DNA of 40,834 bases, taken from positions 1 to 40,834 of the forward strand of contig JALEKD010000015.1 in the NCBI GenBank assembly GCA_022769285.1, written 5' to 3'. The translations under genes were made by a program, and so were the position numbers. The notes beneath the pieces were generated by a model that saw nothing but the letters and a program-made list of their open reading frames with translations, was not told the DNA's origin and ran no database searches. The stretch is from Prevotella sp. (GTDB lineage: Bacteria > Bacteroidota > Bacteroidia > Bacteroidales > Bacteroidaceae). Numbering within the stretch: the stretch's first letter is position 1; each line of letters begins with the position of its first letter. Of the stretch, positions 7,485 to 15,965 are shown piece after piece.

Positions 7485-9152
7485 TTACTGAGCGGTATAC
7501 AGATAGCGCTTGATACTCTTTTTGGGCGTCTTCTCAAACTCCTCCTCATGGACACGCACCTCCGACAGACGGGCATAGGGCGGCATCACGGCGTTAAAGT
7601 CCTGCCGGTTCTGCTCCATGATGTTAGCCAGGTCACCATCATTAAGTCCCATAGCCTTGGCCTCGTCATAGTCGGGATGCAGCAGTCCTATCAGCTTGTC
7701 GCCACTCTGTATCACCACACTCTCGCTTACCATTGGCATCGAGTTGAGCTTATCCTCCAGCTCCTCAGGATAGATATTCTGCCCATTGGAACCGAGGAGC
7801 ATGTTCTTAGAACGGCCCTTGATGAACACGTTGCCCTGGGCATCCATAGTACCCAAGTCGCCGGTATGGAACCACCCGTCGGCATCGATAGCGGCACGGG
7901 TAGCCTCCTCGTTCTTGTAATAGCCCAGGAGCACGTTAGGTCCCTTGGTGAGTATCTCGCCGGGAACATGGGCGGGGTCGGCGCTGTCTATGCGCACCTG
8001 CTGATGCAGGGCCGCGCGGCCACAACTGCCCTTGACAAAGGTTGAATAATCGGCATAGCAGATGATGGGGGCACACTCTGTGGCACCATAGCCCACCGTG
8101 TAGCGGAACCCTATCTTGTGCAAGAAACTCTCTATTTCCTGGTTGAAAGCGGCCCCACCGATGATAACCTCATAAAAATTGCCCCCAAAGGCAGCCGTTA
8201 CCTGCTCGCATATCTTCTCATTGACTTTCTTACTGATAACGGGCATATTGAGCAGCAGCTTCATTTTGCTGGTCTGTATCTTGGGGAACACCTTCTTACG
8301 GATAATCTTCTCTATAATGAGCGGCACGGCGATGACAACCCGAGGACGCACCTCGGCAAACGCCTGCGAGATAATGGCCGGACTGGGTATGCGGGTGAGA
8401 TAGTACACATGGCAGCCTGATATGAACTCGAACAGAAACTCGAACGCCATGCCATACATGTGGGCCATGGGCAGGATGCTGATTACGCGGTCGCCCACAT
8501 GGATGTGCTTGCCCAGCACGTCGCGGGCAAAGTCGGCATTGCTCCACAGCGCGCGGTAAGGCAACATCACTCCCTTGGAGAAGCCTGTGGTTCCGCTGGT
8601 GTAGTTGATGAGCGCCAGCTCGTCGGGACTCTGCTCCTTGTAGTAGTTCACATGTTCCTTACGGAAATACTTGGGATACTTGTGTCCAAACATCTCGTTG
8701 AGATGTTCCCTGGCATACGTCAGCTTGTCCGTGCGCGATATGACCAGCGAGTAGTCAGGTATATAGATGATGCCCTCCAGCGCGGGCATCTTGGTGCCGT
8801 CTATCTGGGTGGCCACCACATCGCCCACGAAGAGCAACTTGGCATCGCTGTGGTTGACGATGTTGTATATCTGGTCCGGGGTAAACTCGTGCAGAATGGG
8901 CACGGCCACGGCCCCGTAGGTAAGGGTGGCCAGAAAGGCGCAGGCCCATGCCGAACTGTTGCGGCCGCACAGGGCTATCTTGTCGCCGCGCTCTATACCG
9001 CTGTTCTCAAAGAGGATATGTAGTTTCTCTATCTTGCGCGCCACATCGTGATACTGCAGGGTTATGCCCTTGTAGTCGGTCAGTGCGTCGTAGTCCCAAT
9101 GGTCTATGACACTCTTCTCTATCAGCGCGTTGAAACTGGGTATTTCCATCAT
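7485..9152 (-). CDS. AMP-forming long-chain acyl-CoA ligase, copy 2 of tandem
   Basis: This 555-aa member of the ANL superfamily activates a fatty acid with ATP to an acyl-adenylate and transfers it to CoA. Motifs in order: A3 P-loop INYTSGTTGFSKGV near residue 186; GYGATECAP (A5) near 348; GWFHTGDLG (A7) near 425; the hinge FIKGRSKNMLLGSNGQN (A8) near 444; and the C-terminal catalytic lysine context TPKKSIKRY. No membrane segment is seen. It is strongly similar over its whole length to the gene directly upstream (9177-10844), so the pair is a tandem duplication. The gap to that gene is 24 nt and to the following nim-like gene 6 nt. The exact substrate cannot be read from the sequence; a medium or long fatty acid is the family default. 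Confidence 0.85.
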   Translation of the reverse strand: MMEIPSFNALIEKSVIDHWDYDALTDYKGITLQYHDVARKIEKLHILFENSGIERGDKIALCGRNSSAWACAFLATLTYGAVAVPILHEFTPDQIYNIVNHSDAKLLFVGDVVATQIDGTKMPALEGIIYIPDYSLVISRTDKLTYAREHLNEMFGHKYPKYFRKEHVNYYKEQSPDELALINYTSGTTGFSKGVMLPYRALWSNADFARDVLGKHIHVGDRVISILPMAHMYGMAFEFLFEFISGCHVYYLTRIPSPAIISQAFAEVRPRVVIAVPLIIEKIIRKKVFPKIQTSKMKLLLNMPVISKKVNEKICEQVTAAFGGNFYEVIIGGAAFNQEIESFLHKIGFRYTVGYGATECAPIICYADYSTFVKGSCGRAALHQQVRIDSADPAHVPGEILTKGPNVLLGYYKNEEATRAAIDADGWFHTGDLGTMDAQGNVFIKGRSKNMLLGSNGQNIYPEELEDKLNSMPMVSESVVIQSGDKLIGLLHPDYDEAKAMGLNDGDLANIMEQNRQDFNAVMPPYARLSEVRVHEEEFEKTPKKSIKRYLYTAQ

Positions 9153-9176
9153 AATGCTTCTGTTTAATGTCTTTGT

Positions 9177-10844
9177 TTATATAGATTGCTGGTATTTGTA
9201 TCGCTTGATGCTCTTCTTGGGTGTTTTCTCAAACTCATGTTCCTGCAGCTGAATGGCGGCGAGCTTGCAGAAATGGGGCAGTATGGCGTTAAGGGCCGTG
9301 CGGTTCTGCTCCATCACACCCTCCAGGTCGGCCTGGTCAAATCCCATGGCCTTTACCTCGTCGGTATCAGGATGTACCAGGGCCACCAACTTGTCACCCC
9401 GCTGCACCACTAAGCTCTCGCCCACCAGGGCCATCGAGTTGAGCTTGTCCTCTATCTCCTCGGGATATACATTCTGCCCGTTGGCCCCGAGCAGCATATT
9501 CTTGATACGGCCGCGGATAAACACGTGGCCGTCGGGGGTCATGGTGGCCAGGTCGCCGGTATGGAACCACCCCTCGTCGTCTATCACGGCACGGGTGGCC
9601 TGCTCATTCTTATAGTAGCCGTGCATCACGTTGAGTCCGCGGGTAATGATTTCGCCCGGCACATGCTCTGGGTCGTCGCTGGCTATACGCACCTCCATGT
9701 GGGTGGCGGGCGTACCACATGAGCCGCTCACAAGGTCGTGCCAGTCGCACATGGTTATCATAGGTGCTGTTTCTGTGGTACCATAGGCCACGGTGATGGG
9801 GAACCCTATGTTAAGGAAGAATTCCTCAACCTCGCGGCTCAGACTGGCCCCGCCTACCACTACCTGGTACACGTTGCCTCCGAAGATGGCCTTGACCTGC
9901 TCGCAGATGCGCTCCCTGACCTTGGCACGCAACAGGGGCATGTTCATAAGCAACTTGACCTTGCTGGTCTGAAACTCGGGGAATATCTTCTTACGCACTA
10001 TCTTCTCTATCACCAAGGGAACTGAGCAGATGATACGCGGATGTATCTCGGCACAAGCCTCGGCCACCAGGGTGGGACTGGGGATTCGTGTCAGAAAGTA
10101 GATGTGGCTGCCCAGGCAGAACTGGAAGATGAAATCGTCCATCAGTCCATACATGTGGGCCATAGGCAGAAAACTCACCACGCTACTGCCACGGCTAATG
10201 TGGCGCCCCATGAGACTCTGGAGAAAATCAAAATTGCTCCACAGCGCCCGGTAAGGCAGCACCACGCCCTTAGAGAAGCCCGTGGTACCGCTGGTGTAGT
10301 TGATGAGCGCCACCTCCTCGGCCGAGTCGTGATAATACTTCACGTGTTCCTTACGGAAGAACTTAGGATACTTGCTGCCGAAGAGCTCGTTAAGATGCTC
10401 GCGGGCATAGGTAAGCCGCTCCGAGCGCGAGGTGGTCAGCGAGAAGTCGGGCAGATAGACCACCCCCTCGATGCCCGGCATCTGGGCAGGCTCTATCTGG
10501 GTAGCCACCACATCGCCCACGAAGAGCAACTTGGCATCGCTGTGATTAACTATATTATATATCTGGTCCGGGGTAAACTCGTGCTGTATGGGCACGGCCA
10601 CAGCTCCATAAGTCAGCGTGGCCAGGAACGTCACAGCCCAGTTGGAGCTGTTGCGGCCACACAGGGCTATCTTATCGCCCTGCCCCACCCCACTATTGGC
10701 AAAGAGTATATGCAGCTTTTCTATCTTGCGAGCCACATCGTGGTACTGTAGCGTCGCCCCCTTGTAATCTGTGAGCGCATCGTTGTCCCAGTTGTCCACT
10801 ATGGCCCGTTCTATATATGTATTAAAGCTTGGTATCAAGTCCAT
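9177..10844 (-). CDS. AMP-forming long-chain acyl-CoA ligase, copy 1 of tandem
   Basis: This first gene of the operon is also 555 aa and has the same motif set as its neighbour: INYTSGTTGFSKGVV near residue 185, AYGTTETAP near 347, GWFHTGDLA near 424, FIRGRIKNMLLGANGQN near 443 and the terminal TPKKSIKRYKY lysine context. All catalytic motifs are present in both copies, so neither looks dead. Differences cluster in the middle (residues about 225-260 and 360-390, near the acyl pocket), which suggests different chain preference. The ATG at 10844 follows a near-consensus promoter by about 24 nt. Confidence 0.85.
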   Translation of the reverse strand: MDLIPSFNTYIERAIVDNWDNDALTDYKGATLQYHDVARKIEKLHILFANSGVGQGDKIALCGRNSSNWAVTFLATLTYGAVAVPIQHEFTPDQIYNIVNHSDAKLLFVGDVVATQIEPAQMPGIEGVVYLPDFSLTTSRSERLTYAREHLNELFGSKYPKFFRKEHVKYYHDSAEEVALINYTSGTTGFSKGVVLPYRALWSNFDFLQSLMGRHISRGSSVVSFLPMAHMYGLMDDFIFQFCLGSHIYFLTRIPSPTLVAEACAEIHPRIICSVPLVIEKIVRKKIFPEFQTSKVKLLMNMPLLRAKVRERICEQVKAIFGGNVYQVVVGGASLSREVEEFFLNIGFPITVAYGTTETAPMITMCDWHDLVSGSCGTPATHMEVRIASDDPEHVPGEIITRGLNVMHGYYKNEQATRAVIDDEGWFHTGDLATMTPDGHVFIRGRIKNMLLGANGQNVYPEEIEDKLNSMALVGESLVVQRGDKLVALVHPDTDEVKAMGFDQADLEGVMEQNRTALNAILPHFCKLAAIQLQEHEFEKTPKKSIKRYKYQQSI

Positions 10845-10861
10845 TGCACATAAGAGTATTT

Positions 10862-10898
10862 TGTGTGCAAAGGTAATATCTTATTTGCACACAGCAAA
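10862..10898 (-). promoter_or_regulatory. Consensus promoter with internal palindrome upstream of the ligase operon
   Basis: On the minus strand TTTG (10898-10895) and TACCTTTG (10875-10868) are separated by exactly 19 nt, the Bacteroidetes consensus spacing. A perfect inverted repeat lies across it: TGTGTGCAAA (10862-10871) with TTTGCACACA (10884-10893), 12-nt spacer. The palindrome covers the -7 box and most of the spacer, where a repressor dimer would block polymerase. The promoter is seen directly; the operator role is inferred. Confidence 0.65.
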
Positions 10899-11014
10899 AC
10901 ATATTGTGCAGTATTTTATCATCATAATGTAATATTCCTTGATTTTTATGCAGCCCATAGCCCGTCCTGGTACCATCAGCCTACCCACCGCCACCATCTC
11001 CCCATCGCTAATGA

Positions 11015-11080
11015 CGGCAGCCGCACTTCTAATGACGGTCCTTAGCGAGCTGGAAGCCGTCATTAGAAGTGCGGCTGCCG
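11015..11080. repeat. Palindromic intergenic repeat, copy A
   Basis: Perfect 24-bp inverted arms (11015-11038 and 11057-11080) surround an 18-nt loop. Neither side carries a T run, so it is a poor terminator candidate. The right half shares the core GCTGGnAGCCGTCnTTAGAA and the flanking CGGTCTT with the palindrome at 28754-28806, which makes it a member of a dispersed family. Confidence 0.7.
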
Positions 11081-11123
11081 GTCTTCAGATGATTAAAGAT
11101 GGTTCCTGCCAGACGGAGGGGGG

Positions 11124-11164
11124 CAAACAAAACTCCCCCTGATGTCTGCACACCAGGGGGAGTT
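11124..11164 (-). terminator. Intrinsic terminator after the DUF349 gene
   Basis: AACTCCCCCTG (11131-11141) pairs perfectly with CAGGGGGAGTT (11154-11164). On the minus strand the stem is followed by TTTGTTTG. It lies 22 nt past the DUF349 stop. Confidence 0.88.
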
Positions 11165-11186
11165 GTCGTATAAGCCGCGCCGAGGG

Positions 11187-13076
11187 CTACTTGTTCTCAG
11201 CGTCGATGGCCTTAATCTTCTGACGGATAAGCTCCAGGTCGTCCTTGAGCTTGCCCACCTTGCGGTTCATCTCATCTATCAGGCTGCTACCCTTCTTGCT
11301 GCTCACACTGAGGAAACCTAAGTTGTTCTCGTAGGTCACTATCTCAGACTTGAGCTGCTCGTAGCGGTGCATCAATCGGCCACGCTCGTTGTCCAGGCTG
11401 TCTTCGCCGTGCTTGGCCATATCTTTAAGGCTGCTCTTGAAGTTGTCCAGGCGCTGCTTGCTCACAGAGATGTTGAGCTGCTTGTAGAGCGCGTCGAGCA
11501 CCTTATGGTAGTCGCGGAAGAGTTTGTCCTTGTCCCGGAAGGGCACATGACCTATCTTGGCATACTGGTCAGTAAGCTGCTGTATCTTGCTCTGGGCATC
11601 GTCGGCGCCCTCCTTAGCATCGAGCAACTGGCGGAGCTGGTCTACGATGCCGCGCTTCTGGCTGAGGTTCTGCTGTTCCTCGTTGCGAGAGTCGGCCGTG
11701 GCGGCGTTGCGGGCATCGAAGAAAGTGTTACAAGCCCCTATGAACTCGGCCCACAGCTGGTCGCCTACCTTCTTGGGTACCATGCCGATGGTCTTCCACT
11801 CCTTTTGCAGATTGATGAGCTTGTCGGCTGTCGACTTCCACTCCGTAGAGTCGGCCAAAGCCTTGGCCTGGTCTACCAGGGCACGCTTCTTCTTGATATT
11901 CTCGGCAAAGGTGGTCTTCAAGGTCTTAAAGTACTCAGCCTTACGGCCAAAGAAGTCGTCGCAGGCAGCCCGGAAGCGATCAAATATCTTCACGTTCATC
12001 TTCTGAGGGGCAAATCCTATGGTCTTCCACTGTCCCTGTATCTCTATTATCTGCTTGGTGTGCTTCTCCCAGTCGCCGGCCCCCTTGTTGTCTTCCTTTG
12101 CAATAGCCTCGACCTGCTCACAGAGAGCGGTCTTACGGGTCAGGTTCTCCTCCTCCTTGGCCCGCAGGTTCTCAAAGTACTGCTGGTGGCGCTTGTTAAC
12201 AACCGTTGACGCGGCCTTGAAGCGCGTCCATATCTGCTCGCGCAGCTCCTTGGCCACAGGCCCTATCTCGCGGTACTGCTGGTGCAGCTCCTGCAACTGG
12301 TGAAACGCACTTACGGCGTCGGGCTCGTCTGCCAGCTTCTCTGCAGCTTCGCACAGCTGGGTCTTCTGCTCCAGATTTTTCTTGAAATCGTACTCGCGCA
12401 GCTCGCGGTTCAGGTTGAGCAGGTCATAGAACTGCTCAACGTAGAGCTGATAGTTGCGCCACAGCTCGTTGGCCTTGTCAGCGGGCACGGCCTTGATGTC
12501 GCGCCACTGCTGCTGCAGCTCCTTGAACTCGTTGTACGACTTATTGGCCTCCTCGGGCGAGGTCGACATCATTTTTATCTTGTCTATGATGGCTTGTTTC
12601 TTCTGCAGGTTGTCCTGTTTCTCGGCTTCCAGTTTACGGAAAGCCTCAGCGCGCTTCTCGCGGATAATGCCCATCTCGGCCTTGAAAGCCTCTTCCTGCT
12701 CATCGGGCATCACGGTATACTTCTCTGGGTCACCCCCGGCAGCCAGGTAAGCCTTCTGCTCGGCATCGCGCTCAGCGAAGTGCAGCTTGTAGAACACTGT
12801 CTTCAGATGGTCTATCTCGTCCTTAGCAGGAGTCTCGTCGCTATGCGCTATCTCCTTCACCCTGTCCAGCACGGCCTGCTTAGTGGCATAGGTGCGCTGC
12901 TCCTGGGGCTGTTCGGCCTCGGGGGCCGGAGTCTCTGCAGTAGCCTCTGGGGCTATGGGCTGGGTCTGCTCCTCGGGGGCAGTCACGGTGGGATTGTTTT
13001 CTACGTTGGCAGCAGCTGCTGCCATGTTGTCATCTGATACGTCCTGTTTCAGGATTTTGTCTTGAGAGTCCATCAT
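11187..13076 (-). CDS. DUF349 repeat protein
   Basis: This 629-aa protein is built of several tandem DUF349 repeats, each about 70-80 aa with a recurring pattern of the type LQ.EWK.IG.vPkk...lW..F..aCd.FF (for example around GQWKTIGFAPQKMNVKIFDR and KEWKTIGMVPKKVGDQLWAE). The first 70 or so residues are acidic and P/A/E-rich with low complexity, probably disordered. No signal peptide or membrane segment is seen, so it should be cytoplasmic and largely alpha-helical. DUF349 proteins are common in Bacteroidetes and Actinobacteria and have no established biochemical role. The start is MM at 13076 or 13073, with a -7 box about 51 nt upstream. Confidence 0.88.
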   Translation of the reverse strand: MMDSQDKILKQDVSDDNMAAAAANVENNPTVTAPEEQTQPIAPEATAETPAPEAEQPQEQRTYATKQAVLDRVKEIAHSDETPAKDEIDHLKTVFYKLHFAERDAEQKAYLAAGGDPEKYTVMPDEQEEAFKAEMGIIREKRAEAFRKLEAEKQDNLQKKQAIIDKIKMMSTSPEEANKSYNEFKELQQQWRDIKAVPADKANELWRNYQLYVEQFYDLLNLNRELREYDFKKNLEQKTQLCEAAEKLADEPDAVSAFHQLQELHQQYREIGPVAKELREQIWTRFKAASTVVNKRHQQYFENLRAKEEENLTRKTALCEQVEAIAKEDNKGAGDWEKHTKQIIEIQGQWKTIGFAPQKMNVKIFDRFRAACDDFFGRKAEYFKTLKTTFAENIKKKRALVDQAKALADSTEWKSTADKLINLQKEWKTIGMVPKKVGDQLWAEFIGACNTFFDARNAATADSRNEEQQNLSQKRGIVDQLRQLLDAKEGADDAQSKIQQLTDQYAKIGHVPFRDKDKLFRDYHKVLDALYKQLNISVSKQRLDNFKSSLKDMAKHGEDSLDNERGRLMHRYEQLKSEIVTYENNLGFLSVSSKKGSSLIDEMNRKVGKLKDDLELIRQKIKAIDAENK

Positions 13077-13126
13077 TTCACTGATTTAGTTTATGATTAC
13101 GGTTACCACTATAATTTAACAATCTG

Positions 13127-13134
13127 CAAACTTA
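13127..13134 (-). promoter_or_regulatory. -7 box upstream of the DUF349 gene
   Basis: TAAGTTTG on the minus strand fits TAnnTTTG. It lies about 50 nt before the start codon, leaving a leader of roughly 45 nt. The -33 region is weak. Confidence 0.45.
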
Positions 13135-13252
13135 AGAAATTTCTTTCTATTCTCCTAACGATTTGTAGTTTTTCTTTATTTTCCCCTTTATTTCTGGCAG
13201 CTACCGGGCCGCCATCATGGCCACGGGGTGGGTGGTCTGGGCACCGCCAGCC

Positions 13253-14179
13253 TTAGAGCAGGCGCTTGAAGCGGAGTATCCACCAGGTAACGGCCGACAC
13301 AATGACCGATATGAGGATGGCTATCAGAAATCCGTAATGGTTGGTCTCCATGCCGTTGATAAGGTTCATGCCAAACAACGATGATATCAGCGTGGGCAAC
13401 ATCATCACAATACTGATAGAAGTAAGGGTACGCATGGTGGTGTTCATGTTGTTGTTGATAATGCTTGAGTAGGTGTCCATAGTAGACTCCAGAATATCGG
13501 AGTATATATTGGTGGTTTCGCGCGCCTGGGTCATCTCGATGTTCACGTCTTCGATAAGGTCGGCATCGAGCTCATCGACCTGTAGCTTGAACTTCAGCTT
13601 GGACAGCAAGTTCTCATTGCCGCGGATAGAGGTAATAAAGTAGGTCAGCGAGTCCTGCAGCCGCGACAGGCCGATAAGACTTTCGTTGTTAACGCCATGG
13701 TCCAGGTTGTGCTTGGCTTTCTCTATGAGCGAGTTAATCTGCTTGAGCCGCTTCAGATACCACACGGCGCTCGACAGGAACAGACGGAATATCAGGTCTA
13801 CGTAGTCGGTAAAGCCCGAGCCCCGCTTCTGCTGATACGACACGAAGTCTATCATCATATTGGTCTCATAGTAACACACCGTGATGGTTACGTCGCGCTT
13901 GTGAATGATGCCCAGGGGCACCGTGGTATAAGGCGTACGCGAGCGTACCTCCTTGACGTATGGGATACGCAGGATGATAAGCATCCAACCGTCGTCGTAC
14001 TCGTAGCGGGCACGCTCGTCGGTATCGCTGATATCTGAGAGAAAGTAGTCGGGTATGTTGAAGCGCTCTTCCAGTTCGCGCTGGTCTTCATCGGTAGGAC
14101 AGGTAACTTGTATCCAGCAGTTGGACTGCCATTCATTGATGGCAGTCAGGCTTTTGTCTATATTCCAAAATGTCTTCAT
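13253..14179 (-). CDS. corA: CorA-family magnesium/divalent cation channel
   Basis: CorA is a homopentameric inner-membrane Mg2+ (or Co2+/Ni2+) channel. The 308-aa product ends with two transmembrane helices, and the selectivity motif GMN is present in SLFGMNLINGMETNHYGF. The final basic segment RFKRLL matches the family. A long helical cytoplasmic domain precedes (KHNLDHGVNNESLIGLSRL and following). I start it at MKTFWNIDKSL (14179) and not at the first in-frame methionine 48 nt upstream, because family homology begins there and the upstream 16 residues lie in the structured leader. Confidence 0.9.
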   Translation of the reverse strand: MKTFWNIDKSLTAINEWQSNCWIQVTCPTDEDQRELEERFNIPDYFLSDISDTDERARYEYDDGWMLIILRIPYVKEVRSRTPYTTVPLGIIHKRDVTITVCYYETNMMIDFVSYQQKRGSGFTDYVDLIFRLFLSSAVWYLKRLKQINSLIEKAKHNLDHGVNNESLIGLSRLQDSLTYFITSIRGNENLLSKLKFKLQVDELDADLIEDVNIEMTQARETTNIYSDILESTMDTYSSIINNNMNTTMRTLTSISIVMMLPTLISSLFGMNLINGMETNHYGFLIAILISVIVSAVTWWILRFKRLL

Positions 14180-14319
14180 GTCGTTCGTCTCCGTAATTGA
14201 TGATAACGTGGGGGCGGAGCGAACCACCTTCAGGCATGCTCCGGCCTACAGATAAAAATTTTCCGCGTGATAATCGTCCATAATAGTGTTAAAGGGTTAT
14301 TTTTTCTATTGCAAAAGTA
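14180..14319 (-). promoter_or_regulatory. corA promoter and long leader with hairpin
   Basis: TACTTTTG (minus, 14319-14312) is a -7 box. The resulting leader of about 125-130 nt contains a hairpin in which CGGAGC (14243-14238) pairs with GCTCCG (14220-14215). Leaders of Mg2+ transporter genes are often regulatory, but this one does not match the M-box consensus. Only the box and the hairpin are seen; regulation is inferred. Confidence 0.4.
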
Positions 14320-14438
14320 ATAAAATTAATTGTAACGCCACTGATAGCGTCCGTTTTTTTTCGCCTCAGGGTCACTTTTTAGCTGCGGCCCGTGGCCACG
14401 GGGGCATATCGGGGCTCATCGTCGGCCCCACTGACGAC

Positions 14439-14477
14439 AAAAGCCCATGCCACGGTGACTGCCACCGGGGCATGGGC
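14439..14477 (-). terminator. Intrinsic terminator after pepD
   Basis: GCCCATGCC (14443-14451) and GGCATGGGC (14469-14477) form a perfect 9-bp stem, followed on the minus strand by TTTTGTC. It starts about 30 nt past the pepD stop. Confidence 0.8.
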
Positions 14478-14507
14478 CCTCATCAGCAAGCCGGTAACGG
14501 CTCGGAG

Positions 14508-15965
14508 TTACTTAACGGGTATCTCTTCAAGTGTCTGAACCAGCAGGTTCCAGAAGGGAGCGATGGTGGGTATCAGGCAGCGCTCCGTAGTGGTGTGTGG
14601 CGAGCAAAGGGTGGGACCCATGCTCACTACATCCATATTGGGGTACTTGCCCAGGATGACGGAGCACTCCAGTCCGGCGTGGTCTACCTGCACGATGCTC
14701 TCCTTGCCGTTCTGCTCCTTGTAAATCTTACGCAGCAGGTTCAGTATCTCGCTCTCGGGGTTGGGATCCCAGCCTCCGTAGTCGCCGCTGGTCTCTACCT
14801 TCATGCCGGCCATGCTGAAACAGCTGTCCAGAGTCTTGACAATATAGTCCTTCATATCCTCGCGCGAGCTGCGGGCCAGTATCTTGATGGCGGCCTCGCC
14901 TCCCTCGATGTCTATGATGGCCAGGTTGCTCGACGTCTCTACCACCGATGGATAAACGGGTATCATGCGCACCACGCCGTCGTGGCAGGCATAGATGGCG
15001 TCTATCAGGTTGTCCTGTATCTCTACGGGAACCTCGGCCTTGGGGGTGGCCACATCCTCAGCAAAGAACTCGATGCCCGACTCGATAGTCTTGAATTCGT
15101 CCTCGAAGTCGGCTTTCCAGTCGGCCACCAGCTCCTTCAGGGCAGCCACATTCTCCTTAGGCAGGGTGAGCACCACCTCGGCCTTAAAGGGTATGGCATT
15201 GCGCATATTGCCACCATGCCAGGAGGCCAGACGAGCCTCGCACTCCTCGACAGCTTCGCGTACGAACCGTACCATAAGTTTATTGGCATTGGCACGGCCC
15301 TCGTGTATCTCCAGACCAGAGTGACCACCGCGCAGTCCCTTGAGCGTAACCTTGACAGCGGCGTCCTCGGGGTCGGTTTCTACCTCCTTATAGTCCAGGG
15401 TAGCAGTGATGTCGATGCCGCCAGCCGAACCGATGACAAACTTGCCCCACGTCTCTGAGTCCAAGTTCATCAGTATGTCGGCGGTGAGCTCGCCCTCGGG
15501 CAGATCGTTGGCCCCATACATGCCCGTCTCCTCGTCGGCGGTAATCAGGGCCTCAACGGGGCCGTGCTTCAAGTCGTGTGACTCCATGACGGCCATAATG
15601 GCTGCTACACCCAGACCGTCATCGGCGCCTAACGTGGTGCCACGGGCCTTAACCCAGTCGCCATCTATATAGGTCTCTATCGGGTCGGTCTCAAAGCAGT
15701 GCTTGCTCTCCGGTGTCTTCTGCGGCACCATGTCCATGTGGGCCTGGAGCAATACCGTCTTGCGGTTCTCGTAACCCGGAGTAGCGGGCTTGCGCATCAC
15801 GATGTTATTACCACTGTCCTTAAAAGCCTCTACCCCTGCCTTGGCGGCAAAGTCTAATAGGAATTGCTGTACCTGCTCCAGATGTCCTGATGGACGAGGA
15901 ACCTGTGTCAGAGCATGGAAGTTCTGCCAGATGCACTGGGGTTTCAAATTCTTGATTTCGCTCAT
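14508..15965 (-). CDS. pepD: Aminoacyl-histidine dipeptidase (M20 family)
   Basis: PepD is a cytoplasmic zinc dipeptidase that cleaves Xaa-His and other unspecific dipeptides. The 485-aa length matches the family. The N-terminus (WQNFHALTQVPRPSGHLEQV) is diagnostic. M20 metal-site motifs are visible: LLQAHMDMVPQ (zinc His and Asp, about residue 75), GTTLGADDGLGVA (bridging Asp), ALITADEETGMYGA (catalytic Glu and metal Glu), and near the C-terminus LCSPHTTTERC (zinc His). The gene overlaps the stop of the upstream flippase-like gene by 4 nt (ATGA), so the two are translationally coupled. Confidence 0.95.
   Translation of the reverse strand: MSEIKNLKPQCIWQNFHALTQVPRPSGHLEQVQQFLLDFAAKAGVEAFKDSGNNIVMRKPATPGYENRKTVLLQAHMDMVPQKTPESKHCFETDPIETYIDGDWVKARGTTLGADDGLGVAAIMAVMESHDLKHGPVEALITADEETGMYGANDLPEGELTADILMNLDSETWGKFVIGSAGGIDITATLDYKEVETDPEDAAVKVTLKGLRGGHSGLEIHEGRANANKLMVRFVREAVEECEARLASWHGGNMRNAIPFKAEVVLTLPKENVAALKELVADWKADFEDEFKTIESGIEFFAEDVATPKAEVPVEIQDNLIDAIYACHDGVVRMIPVYPSVVETSSNLAIIDIEGGEAAIKILARSSREDMKDYIVKTLDSCFSMAGMKVETSGDYGGWDPNPESEILNLLRKIYKEQNGKESIVQVDHAGLECSVILGKYPNMDVVSMGPTLCSPHTTTERCLIPTIAPFWNLLVQTLEEIPVK

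Noticed and set aside
10041..10751. Plus-strand open frame of 236 codons within the acyl-CoA ligase gene
   Set aside because: A shadow of the ligase with a similar shadow in the paralogue; the ligase motifs show which strand codes.
12282..13037. Leucine-rich plus-strand frame of 251 codons opposite the DUF349 gene
   Set aside because: The apparent membrane protein is the complement of glutamine- and lysine-rich coiled coil codons.
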